In this document: positions 1-5,108 of the stretch, in pieces
How positions within the stretch are numbered: the first letter of the stretch is position 1
How the letters are laid out: each line of letters opens with the position of its first letter
From: Oscillospiraceae bacterium
GTDB taxonomy: Bacteria; Bacillota; Clostridia; Oscillospirales; Oscillospiraceae
Assembly: GCA_017399325.1 (NCBI GenBank)
Contig: JAFQDY010000149.1
Location: 1-10,489, forward strand
Length of the DNA stretch: 10,489 nucleotides
Direction: 5' to 3'
Made by a program: the position numbers and the translations under genes
The notes under the pieces: generated by a model
Seen by the model: only the letters and a program-made list of their open reading frames with translations
The model's database searches: none
Told to the model about the DNA's origin: nothing

Positions 1-552
1 ACTCAGGATGTTACCCAGGAATCCACCGAAGGGTTGGATATACTGGACGGATTTGATAATGGGCAGGACACAGATAATCTGTTAACCCAATTGGACGCGT
101 TGAAAGAAAACCGCGGAACGGTCTATATTCGTTTGAACCTTATGCGTGCGGGTGTTGATTTTTGGTTGGAAAGTCCGATTTTTGGCAACGGACCGGCTTC
201 GTTCGTGGAGAAAATGCAACACAGCGAGTACCATCGAAACCAAACTGCGCAGATTGTAGATCCACACTGTTTTTATTTTGAATTGCTGACGCAGTATGGC
301 GCAGTTCTGTTTGTCGCATATATGGGAATTGTTCTGTATGTTGCGGTCAAATCGCTGCTGCGGACAATCCGGCAAATCCGAGGCGGCGTGCCGGCGCGGG
401 GATTGCTGAGCCTGTTGATGATTGGCATGTTTTCCCTGGCGGTTTTCATTCCCAGCAGTTGCATAAGATTTACTAACATTTGGGTTTTCCTGATATTTGC
501 CATTTGTGTTTACTGCAAAGATAAAAGCGTTACGCACAATGAAAATGGCTGA
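1..552 (+). CDS. O-antigen ligase/polymerase-like membrane protein, C-terminal part
   Basis: The reading frame is open from base 1 and ends with TGA at 550-552, so about 183 C-terminal residues are visible and the start lies outside the window. A soluble stretch leads to the sequence SPIFGNGPASF (codons at about 175-207). It continues to DPHCFYFELLTQYG, then three hydrophobic segments (about 301-351, 400-450 and 478-515). This order (R-rich segment, P-x-FGxG-x-x-xF, an H-x-x-x-x-E-like element, a helix starting at a Q/E-x-G) is typical of the Wzy_C/O-antigen ligase family, membrane proteins that polymerise or transfer lipid-linked oligosaccharides at the outer face of the membrane. The usual HN in the H-N-x-Y-x-E element is HC here. 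In a Gram-positive the likely role is polymerising a capsular or teichuronic-type polysaccharide, but the substrate cannot be read from the sequence. A strong terminator follows directly, so this is probably the last gene of its operon. Confidence 0.72.
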   Translation, partial: TQDVTQESTEGLDILDGFDNGQDTDNLLTQLDALKENRGTVYIRLNLMRAGVDFWLESPIFGNGPASFVEKMQHSEYHRNQTAQIVDPHCFYFELLTQYGAVLFVAYMGIVLYVAVKSLLRTIRQIRGGVPARGLLSLLMIGMFSLAVFIPSSCIRFTNIWVFLIFAICVYCKDKSVTHNENG

Positions 553-580
553 TAGCAAACCAATATTTTAAAATACTGCA

Positions 581-608
581 AAGCCCCCGGGTTTTAACCC
601 GGGGGCTT
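581..608 (+). terminator. Rho-independent terminator after the ligase/polymerase-like gene
   Basis: AAGCCCCCGGG and CCCGGGGGCTT form an 11-bp GC-rich perfect stem, extendable by two T-A pairs, with a tiny T-rich loop. The downstream tract is GTTGTTTT. It lies 28 nt after the stop at 552 and before the promoter at 638, which separates the two plus-strand units. Confidence 0.88.
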
Positions 609-637
609 GTTGTTTTGTCAAGGAATGTCGAATTTTG

Positions 638-666
638 TTGAAAAAACTGGCAATATTTGGTAAAAT
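638..666 (+). promoter_or_regulatory. Sigma-A promoter for the VanX-SH3-M14 lipoprotein gene
   Basis: The -35 element TTGAAA (638-643) and the -10 element TAAAAT (661-666) are separated by exactly 17 nt and each match 5 of 6 consensus bases. A TG at 658-659, one base before the -10, gives an extended -10 element. Initiation would fall near 672-674, leaving a short leader of about 30 nt before the ATG at 702. Confidence 0.75.
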
Positions 667-701
667 ATGAAAAATGTATTGACCAGTCAAGGAGAGTGTG
701 A

Positions 702-2540
702 ATGAAGCGTTTCTTGATTTTACTTTTGCTTTTGCTTTTGCTTTTGCTGCAGGTGATTGGATTGGTCGGGTGTAATCAGCCGGATGTTGCGGCAAAGGAA
801 GAAACCACCCAATCCCAAGCAACAGACACCACCGAACAGAGCACCACAGAAACAACCGAATCGGAATCGGAGGAAACCCCTGCAGAGCCCGAGCCCAATG
901 ACGAGGATTTCGTTCTGCTTGCCGATTATATTCCCTCTGCGAAACTGGAGATCGCCTACGCCACGGAAAACAACTTCACCGGCAAGCAGGTTTATGATTT
1001 TACCGATACCTATCTGCGCTACGGCACAACGAAAAAGTTGATGCAGGTAAGCGAAAAACTGGAAGAAAGCGGTCTGGGCCTGATCATTTGGGATGCCTTC
1101 AGACCGGTGGCCGCCCAAGCCAAACTTTGGGAGGCCCGCCCGAACCCCTCTTATGTGTCCAATCCGGTAACCGGCAAGCGTACCCATAGCCGGGGCAATA
1201 CGGTGGATATTTCTCTCTACGATCTGGCAACAGGGGAGCCGGTGCCTGTGCCAACGGAATATGACGATTACGGCGACCAGGCAGACCGGGATTACAGTGA
1301 TTGCCCGGAAGATGCCGCCGCCAACGCCCAACTGCTGGAGCAAATTATGACAGATTGCGGTTTCACACCTTATTTTGAAGAATGGTGGCATTTTACCGAT
1401 GCAACCGACTATCCTGTGGACGAATATTTTAACCCCGGCGCGCCCTGGATGCCCAACTGCAAAGAATATATCAGCCTGCGGGAAACAGGCAACGGAACAG
1501 TCCTTGCCGAAATTCCCAAAGGCGAAGCCATCCAGTTGCTTGGTTGGTCGGACAAATATGCCAAAGTGAAGTATAACGGCCTGGAGGGCTATGTGTCCGC
1601 CAATTACATTATGCCCCAGAGCGAGGATTACTTCGCCCAATGCCTGGATACGGTGCGGCCTACGGACACATACACCCACAGCCAAATGGTGGTGGATATG
1701 GCAGCCCTGAAAGCCCGGCATCCGAATGCCGTAACCCTGTCATCTATCGGAACTTCCGAATTGGGAGTGGACATTCCTGTTCTGCTGATCGGCAATGTGA
1801 ATGCCAAATACCATATACTTCTGCAAGGTGCCATCCACGGCCGGGAGCATATGACCGCGTGGCTTTTGATGGCATTGGCGGATTATTGGCTGGATCATAG
1901 CCTTTTAAGTTACGGAAATGTGTGCTACCATATCATTCCTATGACCAACCCTGATGGTGTAACCATTTCCCAAACCGGATCTTTGACCGAGGAACAACGG
2001 CAGATCTACTTAAGCGATCAGCAGTTGGGGTATACGACCTTGAGCGAAAGCGCCTACGCCTACACTTGGAAAGCCAACGGCTTGGGCGTTGATATCAACC
2101 GAAACTTCTCCAGCGGCTGGGAGACCATCACGGGCAAAGAAGGTCCGTCTTCCGAAGGTTATCGGGGAACGGAAGTCTTTTCTGCGGCAGAAGCGGCCGC
2201 CCTGCGGGATTATACTTTGCAGTATAACTTCAATGCCACATTGAATTATCACGCCTTTGGCAGTATCATTTACTACCAGTACGGAGATAAGCAGCCGGTA
2301 AATTCCCAGTCCTGGTCGTTAGGAAGTGTGGTCAGCCGGGTGACCGGCTACAGTCTGGTGTCCGGGTCAAGTGTGGCAAGCGCTGGATACAAAGACTGGG
2401 TGATGGACGAACTGGGGATCCCCGCCATAACCGTGGAGATCGGCACGACAGAAGCGCCGTTGGCATACCGGGAAATCTATAATGTCTTTGCCCGAAACCT
2501 TTACGCGCTGCCCATTGTGGCCAAATGGGTGCAGTCGTAA
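702..2540 (+). CDS. Lipoprotein with VanX-like D,D-dipeptidase, SH3 and M14 carboxypeptidase domains
   Basis: This 612-residue protein is exported and probably lipid-anchored. It has a K-R charged start, a ten-leucine core and a lipobox LVGC with Cys24. A Thr/Ser/Glu-rich linker (about 30-68) follows. Residues about 70-245 match the VanX/DdpX D-Ala-D-Ala dipeptidase family (M15D): DAFRP with Arg134, HSRGNTVD with candidate zinc ligands His162 and Asp169, and EEWWH with catalytic Glu227 and zinc ligand His230. Residues about 253-304 resemble a bacterial SH3 wall-binding domain (ISLRETGNG ... GYVSANYI). Residues about 320-612 are a zinc carboxypeptidase (M14): HGRE with His379 and Glu382, NPDG at 416-419, DINRNF with Arg467, YHAFG with third ligand His517, and TVEIGT with catalytic Glu579. 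All key residues of both peptidases are present. The likely job is trimming peptidoglycan stem peptides outside the cell; the exact bonds cut are unknown. The ATG has AAGGAG 7 nt upstream (689-694). It shares a transcript with the XRE gene. Confidence 0.87.
   Translation: MKRFLILLLLLLLLLLQVIGLVGCNQPDVAAKEETTQSQATDTTEQSTTETTESESEETPAEPEPNDEDFVLLADYIPSAKLEIAYATENNFTGKQVYDFTDTYLRYGTTKKLMQVSEKLEESGLGLIIWDAFRPVAAQAKLWEARPNPSYVSNPVTGKRTHSRGNTVDISLYDLATGEPVPVPTEYDDYGDQADRDYSDCPEDAAANAQLLEQIMTDCGFTPYFEEWWHFTDATDYPVDEYFNPGAPWMPNCKEYISLRETGNGTVLAEIPKGEAIQLLGWSDKYAKVKYNGLEGYVSANYIMPQSEDYFAQCLDTVRPTDTYTHSQMVVDMAALKARHPNAVTLSSIGTSELGVDIPVLLIGNVNAKYHILLQGAIHGREHMTAWLLMALADYWLDHSLLSYGNVCYHIIPMTNPDGVTISQTGSLTEEQRQIYLSDQQLGYTTLSESAYAYTWKANGLGVDINRNFSSGWETITGKEGPSSEGYRGTEVFSAAEAAALRDYTLQYNFNATLNYHAFGSIIYYQYGDKQPVNSQSWSLGSVVSRVTGYSLVSGSSVASAGYKDWVMDELGIPAITVEIGTTEAPLAYREIYNVFARNLYALPIVAKWVQS
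723..748 (+). repeat. CTTTTG hexanucleotide tandem repeat in the signal peptide
   Basis: Four exact in-frame copies of CTTTTG (723-746), plus two bases of a fifth, encode part of the poly-leucine hydrophobic core of the lipoprotein signal peptide. The unit is six bases, so gain or loss of copies would add or remove Leu-Leu pairs without shifting the frame. Confidence 0.85.
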
Positions 2541-2546
2541 AAGAGG
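2541..2546 (+). promoter_or_regulatory. Ribosome binding site that fixes the XRE regulator start
   Basis: AAGAGG at 2541-2546 lies just after the TAA of the preceding gene and 8 nt before the ATG at 2555. An earlier in-frame ATG at 2525, inside the lipoprotein gene, lacks comparable spacing to a purine-rich site. The start at 2555 is therefore preferred. Confidence 0.6.
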
Positions 2547-2554
2547 TATATGTT

Positions 2555-2770
2555 ATGATTGTATATGACAAACTATGGATAACAATGAAGGAAAAGGGTG
2601 TCTCACAATATAAACTGATTCATGAATATGGGTTTAGCAACGGCCAGTTGGACAGATTGCGAAAGAATGAGAATATCAATATGTATACCCTCGATACCTT
2701 ATGTGGAATTCTGAATTGTGCGGTGGAAGATATTATCACATATAAGCCGAACAATGATAGCGAAAAGTAA
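2555..2770 (+). CDS. Small XRE/Cro-C1-type helix-turn-helix regulator
   Basis: The product is 71 residues from the preferred ATG at 2555; a start at 2525 would give 81. It begins MIVYDKLWITMKEKGVSQY and continues YGFSNGQLDRLRKNENINM, then the sequence TLDTLCGILNCAVEDIITY. This is the compact five-helix Cro/C1 fold of the HTH_26 type: a K-G-V-S-x-Y-K-L helix, a recognition helix around SNGQLDRLRK, and the closing TLDxLCxILxCxVEDII signature. It is almost entirely one DNA-binding domain with no sensor domain. It starts 14 nt after the lipoprotein stop and ends just before a terminator, so the two genes are probably co-transcribed. It may regulate the promoter at 638-666, but no operator is evident and the target is unknown. 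Confidence 0.82.
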   Translation: MIVYDKLWITMKEKGVSQYKLIHEYGFSNGQLDRLRKNENINMYTLDTLCGILNCAVEDIITYKPNNDSEK

Positions 2771-2774
2771 CGGG

Positions 2775-2803
2775 AAAAGCCAAGTTGCAAGACTTGGCTT
2801 TTT
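2775..2803 (+). terminator. Rho-independent terminator after the XRE gene
   Basis: AAAAGCCAAGT (2775-2785) pairs with ACTTGGCTTTT (2792-2802) around a 6-nt loop and ends in a T-run. It starts 4 nt after the XRE stop codon and closes the lipoprotein-XRE unit. Confidence 0.87.
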
Positions 2804-2844
2804 GTTTGCATTTTGCTCGGTACGGTAGGTTACTGCGACCCATA

Positions 2845-2889
2845 ATTGATGGCAGCCAACAATCCTACGGATTGCCGTCAGACATCAAT
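2845..2889. repeat. Branched inverted repeat
   Basis: The outer arms ATTGATG (2845-2851) and CATCAAT (2883-2889) are perfectly complementary. Between them CAATCC (2860-2865) pairs with GGATTG (2869-2874) around a 3-nt loop. The structure is possible on either strand and has no T-tail. Confidence 0.5.
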
Positions 2890-2908
2890 GGACTTTCCCA
2901 CGGTGTTA

Positions 2909-2923
2909 TTCAGCAATGCTGAA
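2909..2923. repeat. 15-bp palindrome beside the tRNA-Trp fragment copy
   Basis: TTCAGCA and TGCTGAA are perfect 7-bp inverted arms around a single central A. It ends one base before the 19-bp repeat at 2925. It could be a protein-binding site or a chance palindrome. Confidence 0.45.
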
Positions 2924-2924
2924 C

Positions 2925-2943
2925 GCAGGGGCACAAGGACTTG
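2925..2943. repeat. Direct repeat of the tRNA-Trp 3' end (att-like copy)
   Basis: GCAGGGGCACAAGGACTTG here is identical over 19 bp to 3101-3119. That second copy covers C74, the discriminator, the 3' acceptor strand and the 3' half of the T-arm of the tRNA-Trp gene. The repeats are in the same orientation, 176 bp apart, and this copy lies on the 3' side of the tRNA gene, as expected for the distal site of an element integrated at a tRNA 3' end. No integrase is visible. Confidence 0.7.
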
Positions 2944-2948
2944 TTTGC

Positions 2949-2980
2949 ATTTTCATTCTGCAGGTGTGCAGAACGAAAAT
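2949..2980. repeat. Long inverted repeat, 14-bp arms
   Basis: Bases 2949-2962 pair with 2967-2980 around the 4-nt loop GGTG, with one mismatch at 2955/2974. In a minus-strand RNA that position becomes a G-U wobble, so the stem would be unbroken there. There is no strong T-tail, so this is not an obvious terminator. Confidence 0.6.
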
Positions 2981-3008
2981 TAAGGTTTCGCTCCGTCAAG
3001 CCGTCGCG

Positions 3009-3040
3009 AGCAACAGTCCACCGGACTGTTGCTTTTGTGT
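3009..3040 (+). terminator. Plus-strand terminator-like hairpin of unknown transcript
   Basis: AGCAACAGTCC (3009-3019) and GGACTGTTGCT (3023-3033) form a perfect 11-bp stem with loop ACC, followed by TTTGTGTTTTT. It would stop rightward transcription before the tRNA genes. No gene precedes it after the terminator at 2775-2803, so its partner transcript is unknown. Confidence 0.6.
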
Positions 3041-3061
3041 TTTTCACGTCCAGCCCCCGCT

Positions 3062-3098
3062 AAAAAAGTCCCCGCTGCGACTGCAGCGAGGTCTTTTT

Positions 3099-3099
<1 letters not shown>
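3062..3099 (-). terminator. Terminator of the tRNA unit, possibly bidirectional
   Basis: Read on the minus strand, GACCTCGCTGC pairs with GCAGCGGGGAC around the loop AGTC, with one A-A mismatch and a G-T pair, followed by a run of six T. The flanking A and T runs make it look terminator-like on the plus strand too. It directly abuts the CCA end of tRNA-Trp. Confidence 0.82.
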
Positions 3100-3174
<75 letters not shown>

Positions 3175-3182
3175 ATCTATAT

Positions 3183-3203
3183 AAACGGCCGCAGCCGTTT
3201 TTT
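3183..3203. other. Hairpin between the two tRNA genes
   Basis: AAACGGC (3183-3189) and GCCGTTT (3194-3200) pair around CGCA in the 32-nt tRNA spacer. In the tRNA transcript (minus strand) the hairpin lacks a following T-run and is more likely a processing or spacer stem. Read on the plus strand it is followed by further T residues and resembles a terminator facing antisense transcription. Confidence 0.5.
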
Positions 3204-3206
3204 CTG

Positions 3207-3283
3207 TGGTGGGCCCTCAGGGATTCGAACCCGGGACTATCCGGTTATGAGCCGGAGGCTCTAACCAACTGAGCTAAGGGCCC
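3207..3283 (-). tRNA. tRNA with CAT anticodon (Met elongator or Ile2)
   Basis: The reverse complement folds as a 77-nt tRNA. The acceptor GGGCCCT pairs with AGGGCCC, the D-arm is GCTC/GAGC with loop AGTTGGTTA, and the anticodon stem is TCCGG/CCGGA. The loop CTCATAA carries CAT, the T-arm has TTCGAAT, the discriminator is A73 and the CCA is encoded. A paired first base argues against initiator tRNA. CAT can mean elongator Met or Ile2 with lysidine at C34; both types can share this anticodon loop, so the amino acid is left open. It is the first gene of the tRNA unit. Confidence 0.93.
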
Positions 3284-3318
3284 ATAAGGACTAAGTGCCT
3301 GAGCACCATCGCCGGATT

Positions 3319-3347
3319 ATTATATCATTGAGGTAGGGCAATGTCAA
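3319..3347 (-). promoter_or_regulatory. Consensus sigma-A promoter of the tRNA unit
   Basis: On the minus strand the perfect TTGACA (3342-3347) and the perfect TATAAT (3319-3324) are separated by exactly 17 nt. Transcription would start near 3312, about 28 nt before the first tRNA base at 3283. A full-consensus promoter fits a stable-RNA gene. Confidence 0.93.
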
Positions 3348-3408
3348 GGTCTTTTCTTGGAGATTTTACATGCTTTGCCGGGAATGTAAAGACCCCTGAC
3401 GGAAAAGC

Positions 3409-3436
3409 AAAACCCCAAGCCGCAGCTTGGAGTTTT
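3409..3436 (-). terminator. Terminator of the YwaF/TMEM164-like gene
   Basis: On the minus strand AAAACTCCAAGC pairs with GCTTGGGGTTTT around TGCG, with a single T-G wobble. It is followed by GCTTTT. It sits 24 nt after the stop codon of the membrane protein gene and upstream of the tRNA promoter. Confidence 0.85.
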
Positions 3437-3460
3437 ATCTGTATTATTTGGGCCGCAAGG

Positions 3461-4165
3461 TTATTGCACGGTATTGGCCGCGGCCTTTTTTCGCTTTATA
3501 AACTCGACAACGAGAAGCACCAGCCCATAGCCCACAGCATACATAGGCGCCATGACCCACGCGGTCAGTGGCGTGCCGGGGATCAGCGGCTCAGCAATGT
3601 GGAATGCGTCGCTCATATGGAAGGTCTGCATCAAAAAAGCGCCAACGGTCAGATAGGCGGTAAAGCCGAAGAAGGTGCAGTACCATTTTTTGTAGGTGAT
3701 GTCGAGATACTTGAACATCAAAAGCGCCACGGTAAGGGTGGCAGACAGGCTGTGGTGCAGGAGTCCGGAAATGGTTGGAAGGTAGAAAAAGGAAATGTCC
3801 TGATCCACAAAGGAGGCATAGACCACGGTGGAAATGCCGCCGAACAGAGCCAGCAGCCAAGTAAAATGCAAGGTGCTATTGTTTTTCTTTCCCAAAAGGA
3901 CACCTACGGACAGCACAAGGCTGGTCATACCGCAAAAACTGTCTGGGATGATGCAGTACCATCTGATCTGATCGTAGCGAAATACCTGCGACAGCCGGTT
4001 CGTAAGTATGGCTGCGAAAAGCAGAGCGGCAAGGACCTGCAGGACGGTTTTCTGCGCCTGTTCTGTTTTGGCGCGCTTTTTACAAAACAGCAGGCCGGCG
4101 GTGGCAATCACGGTACTGATAATGATGTAAAGGATATGTTCTGTTCCGAATAGTTGCGGTGCCAT
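3461..4165 (-). CDS. Multi-pass membrane protein, YwaF/TMEM164-like
   Basis: The 234-residue product has about six or seven hydrophobic segments (about 11-28, 41-55, 79-92, 98-118, 137-152, 163-180 and 203-223) and a basic C-terminus. The start FGTEHILYIII and the spacing of later segments resemble the YwaF/TMEM164 (TP0381) family. Two features suit that family: a Cys at the head of a helix (CGMTSLVL, Cys78) and a His pair in SGLLHHSL (137-138). The human TMEM164 relative is reported to act as an acyltransferase using Cys and His; whether this protein does so is unproven. The ATG is preceded by AGGAAAG (4171-4177) at good spacing. It has its own promoter (4202-4230) and terminator, so it is probably a single-gene unit. 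The family assignment is by recognition only. Confidence 0.66.
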   Translation of the reverse strand: MAPQLFGTEHILYIIISTVIATAGLLFCKKRAKTEQAQKTVLQVLAALLFAAILTNRLSQVFRYDQIRWYCIIPDSFCGMTSLVLSVGVLLGKKNNSTLHFTWLLALFGGISTVVYASFVDQDISFFYLPTISGLLHHSLSATLTVALLMFKYLDITYKKWYCTFFGFTAYLTVGAFLMQTFHMSDAFHIAEPLIPGTPLTAWVMAPMYAVGYGLVLLVVEFIKRKKAAANTVQ

Positions 4166-4201
4166 AAGATCTTTCCTGTCTTTCTTTATCTAGATGCGTT
4201 T

Positions 4202-4230
4202 ATTATGTGCCTTTGGTCGGAGAATGTCAA
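4202..4230 (-). promoter_or_regulatory. Sigma-A promoter of the YwaF/TMEM164-like gene
   Basis: On the minus strand a perfect TTGACA (4225-4230) and CATAAT (4202-4207, 5 of 6) are spaced by exactly 17 nt. Initiation near 4195 would leave a leader of about 30 nt. It lies only 38 nt after the sigK stop codon, with no clear terminator in between. Confidence 0.82.
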
Positions 4231-4267
4231 GAGGGAACCAATGGTGTGGCATCTTGGCCGATTTTTG

Positions 4268-4942
4268 TCATTCCAACTTTTTCCGCAGTTTTTCCAGCGC
4301 CCGTTTTTCGATCCGTGAAACGTAACTTCGGCTGATGCCAACGGTTTTGGCCACTTCCCGTTGCCGTTGGGGCGGTTGCCCCTGCAATCCGTAACGCAAA
4401 ACGATGACTTGCCGTTCCTGATCGGTCAAACAGGTATCCACCAGTTTCCGTATTTGCGACAGTTGATCCCGATTGTTAATGATTTCGGCCAAATCCTCGT
4501 CATCGCTGACCACATCCATCAGCGACAGCGCCGCTCCGTCCGTGCCGGTTTCAATGTAGTCGGACAGCGACACATCACGGCTGGATTTCCGTTGGGAGCG
4601 AAAGTGCATAAGGATCTCATTTTCAATGCATCTGGCGGCGTAGGTGGCAAGCCGCGCGCCCTTGCTTTCGTCGAATGTGGAGATGCCTTTGATCAGACCG
4701 ATGGTCCCGATGGAGATCAGATCTTCCTGATCTGCGGTCTGGGCGTAGTATTTTTTCATTATGTGGGCGACCAATCGCAAATTGCGCTCTATGAGAATGT
4801 TTCGCGCTTCCAGATCTCCTTGAGAAGCCAGTTTTAAGTAGTAAGTTTCTTCCTGGGCGGTCAGTGGCTTTGGAAAACTTCCGGCAGATAGTTGCAGCGA
4901 ACACAACAAACTGCTGATAATCAGCCAAACGGCGGTGTACAT
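4268..4942 (-). CDS. sigK: Sporulation sigma factor SigK, intact, with pro-sequence-like N-terminus
   Basis: This 224-residue sigma-70-family protein directs late mother-cell transcription during endospore formation. The match to SigK is strong. SFPKPLTAQEE (about 22-32) is followed by LIERNLRLVAHI (50-61), region 2 DLISIGTIGLIKG (74-86), region 2.4 LATYAARCIENEILMH (98-113), and the region 4 helix-turn-helix QREVAKTVGISRSYVSRIEKRAL (194-216). The first 20 or so residues (MYTAVWLIISSLLCSLQLSA) are hydrophobic, like the pro-peptide that SpoIVFB removes from Bacillus pro-SigK. The gene is uninterrupted, so no skin-type element splits it in this copy. The start is fixed by GGAGGTGAT (4946-4954). 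No convincing terminator follows; no sigma-E-type promoter could be identified with confidence. Confidence 0.93.
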   Translation of the reverse strand: MYTAVWLIISSLLCSLQLSAGSFPKPLTAQEETYYLKLASQGDLEARNILIERNLRLVAHIMKKYYAQTADQEDLISIGTIGLIKGISTFDESKGARLATYAARCIENEILMHFRSQRKSSRDVSLSDYIETGTDGAALSLMDVVSDDEDLAEIINNRDQLSQIRKLVDTCLTDQERQVIVLRYGLQGQPPQRQREVAKTVGISRSYVSRIEKRALEKLRKKLE

Positions 4943-4945
4943 GAA

Positions 4946-4954
4946 ATCACCTCC
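4946..4954 (-). promoter_or_regulatory. Strong ribosome binding site of sigK
   Basis: On the minus strand GGAGGTGAT is a near-full complement of the 16S rRNA 3' end, with the GGAGG core 7 nt from the ATG at 4940-4942. It fixes the start so that the hydrophobic leader is included in the protein. Confidence 0.85.
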
Positions 4955-5059
4955 GCTATTACTCTATTCGCGCAAGCCAGTCCATTTTCCAACAAATGTC
5001 AGCCAAAAGCCGCCTTATGGGATAGACAAAACCGACCGGTGGCCTTTGCTGAAAAACAG

Positions 5060-5089
5060 AAAAAACAGGAGTGTAAACTCCTGTTTTTT
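5060..5089 (-). terminator. Strong terminator ending the sugar-biosynthesis operon
   Basis: AAAAAACAGGAGT (5060-5072) and ACTCCTGTTTTTT (5077-5089) form a perfect 13-bp stem with a 4-nt loop and T-runs on both strands. It is 19 nt downstream of the 3-dehydrogenase stop codon and 117 nt upstream of the sigK start. It thus isolates sigK from operon read-through. Confidence 0.92.
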
Positions 5090-5108
5090 CAATGCGTTGT
5101 GTTCGCTG

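Larger units (their letters stand above)
2804..3061. other. Non-coding, structure-rich intergenic region with a tRNA-Trp fragment copy
   Basis: No credible gene is visible here. The region instead contains a branched hairpin (2845-2889), a short palindrome (2909-2923), a 19-bp copy of the tRNA-Trp 3' end (2925-2943), a long inverted repeat (2949-2980) and a plus-strand terminator-like hairpin (3009-3036). A 13-bp direct repeat TTGTTTGCATTTT also occurs at 2802-2814 and 2941-2953. The region may be the remnant of an integrated element, a dispersed intergenic repeat, or an RNA of unknown function. Confidence 0.6.

Noticed and set aside
702..1440. A vancomycin-resistance vanX gene
   Set aside because: The domain is fused, exported and stands alone, with no vanH, vanA/B ligase or VanRS-type sensor nearby. 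A wall-metabolism role is more likely.
720..1721. A 333-codon minus-strand open frame opposite the lipoprotein gene
   Set aside because: The plus-strand protein shows complete peptidase motifs and has a promoter and ribosome site. The minus frame ends in the antisense of the hexamer repeat and has no domain signature.
2845..2889. An integron attC site
   Set aside because: The hairpin lacks the paired GTTRRRY and RYYYAAC core sites, and no integron integrase or cassette is present.
3341..4153. A 270-codon plus-strand open frame opposite the membrane protein
   Set aside because: The minus-strand frame has a promoter, ribosome site, transmembrane pattern and terminator. The plus-strand frame has none, and its start overlaps the tRNA promoter.
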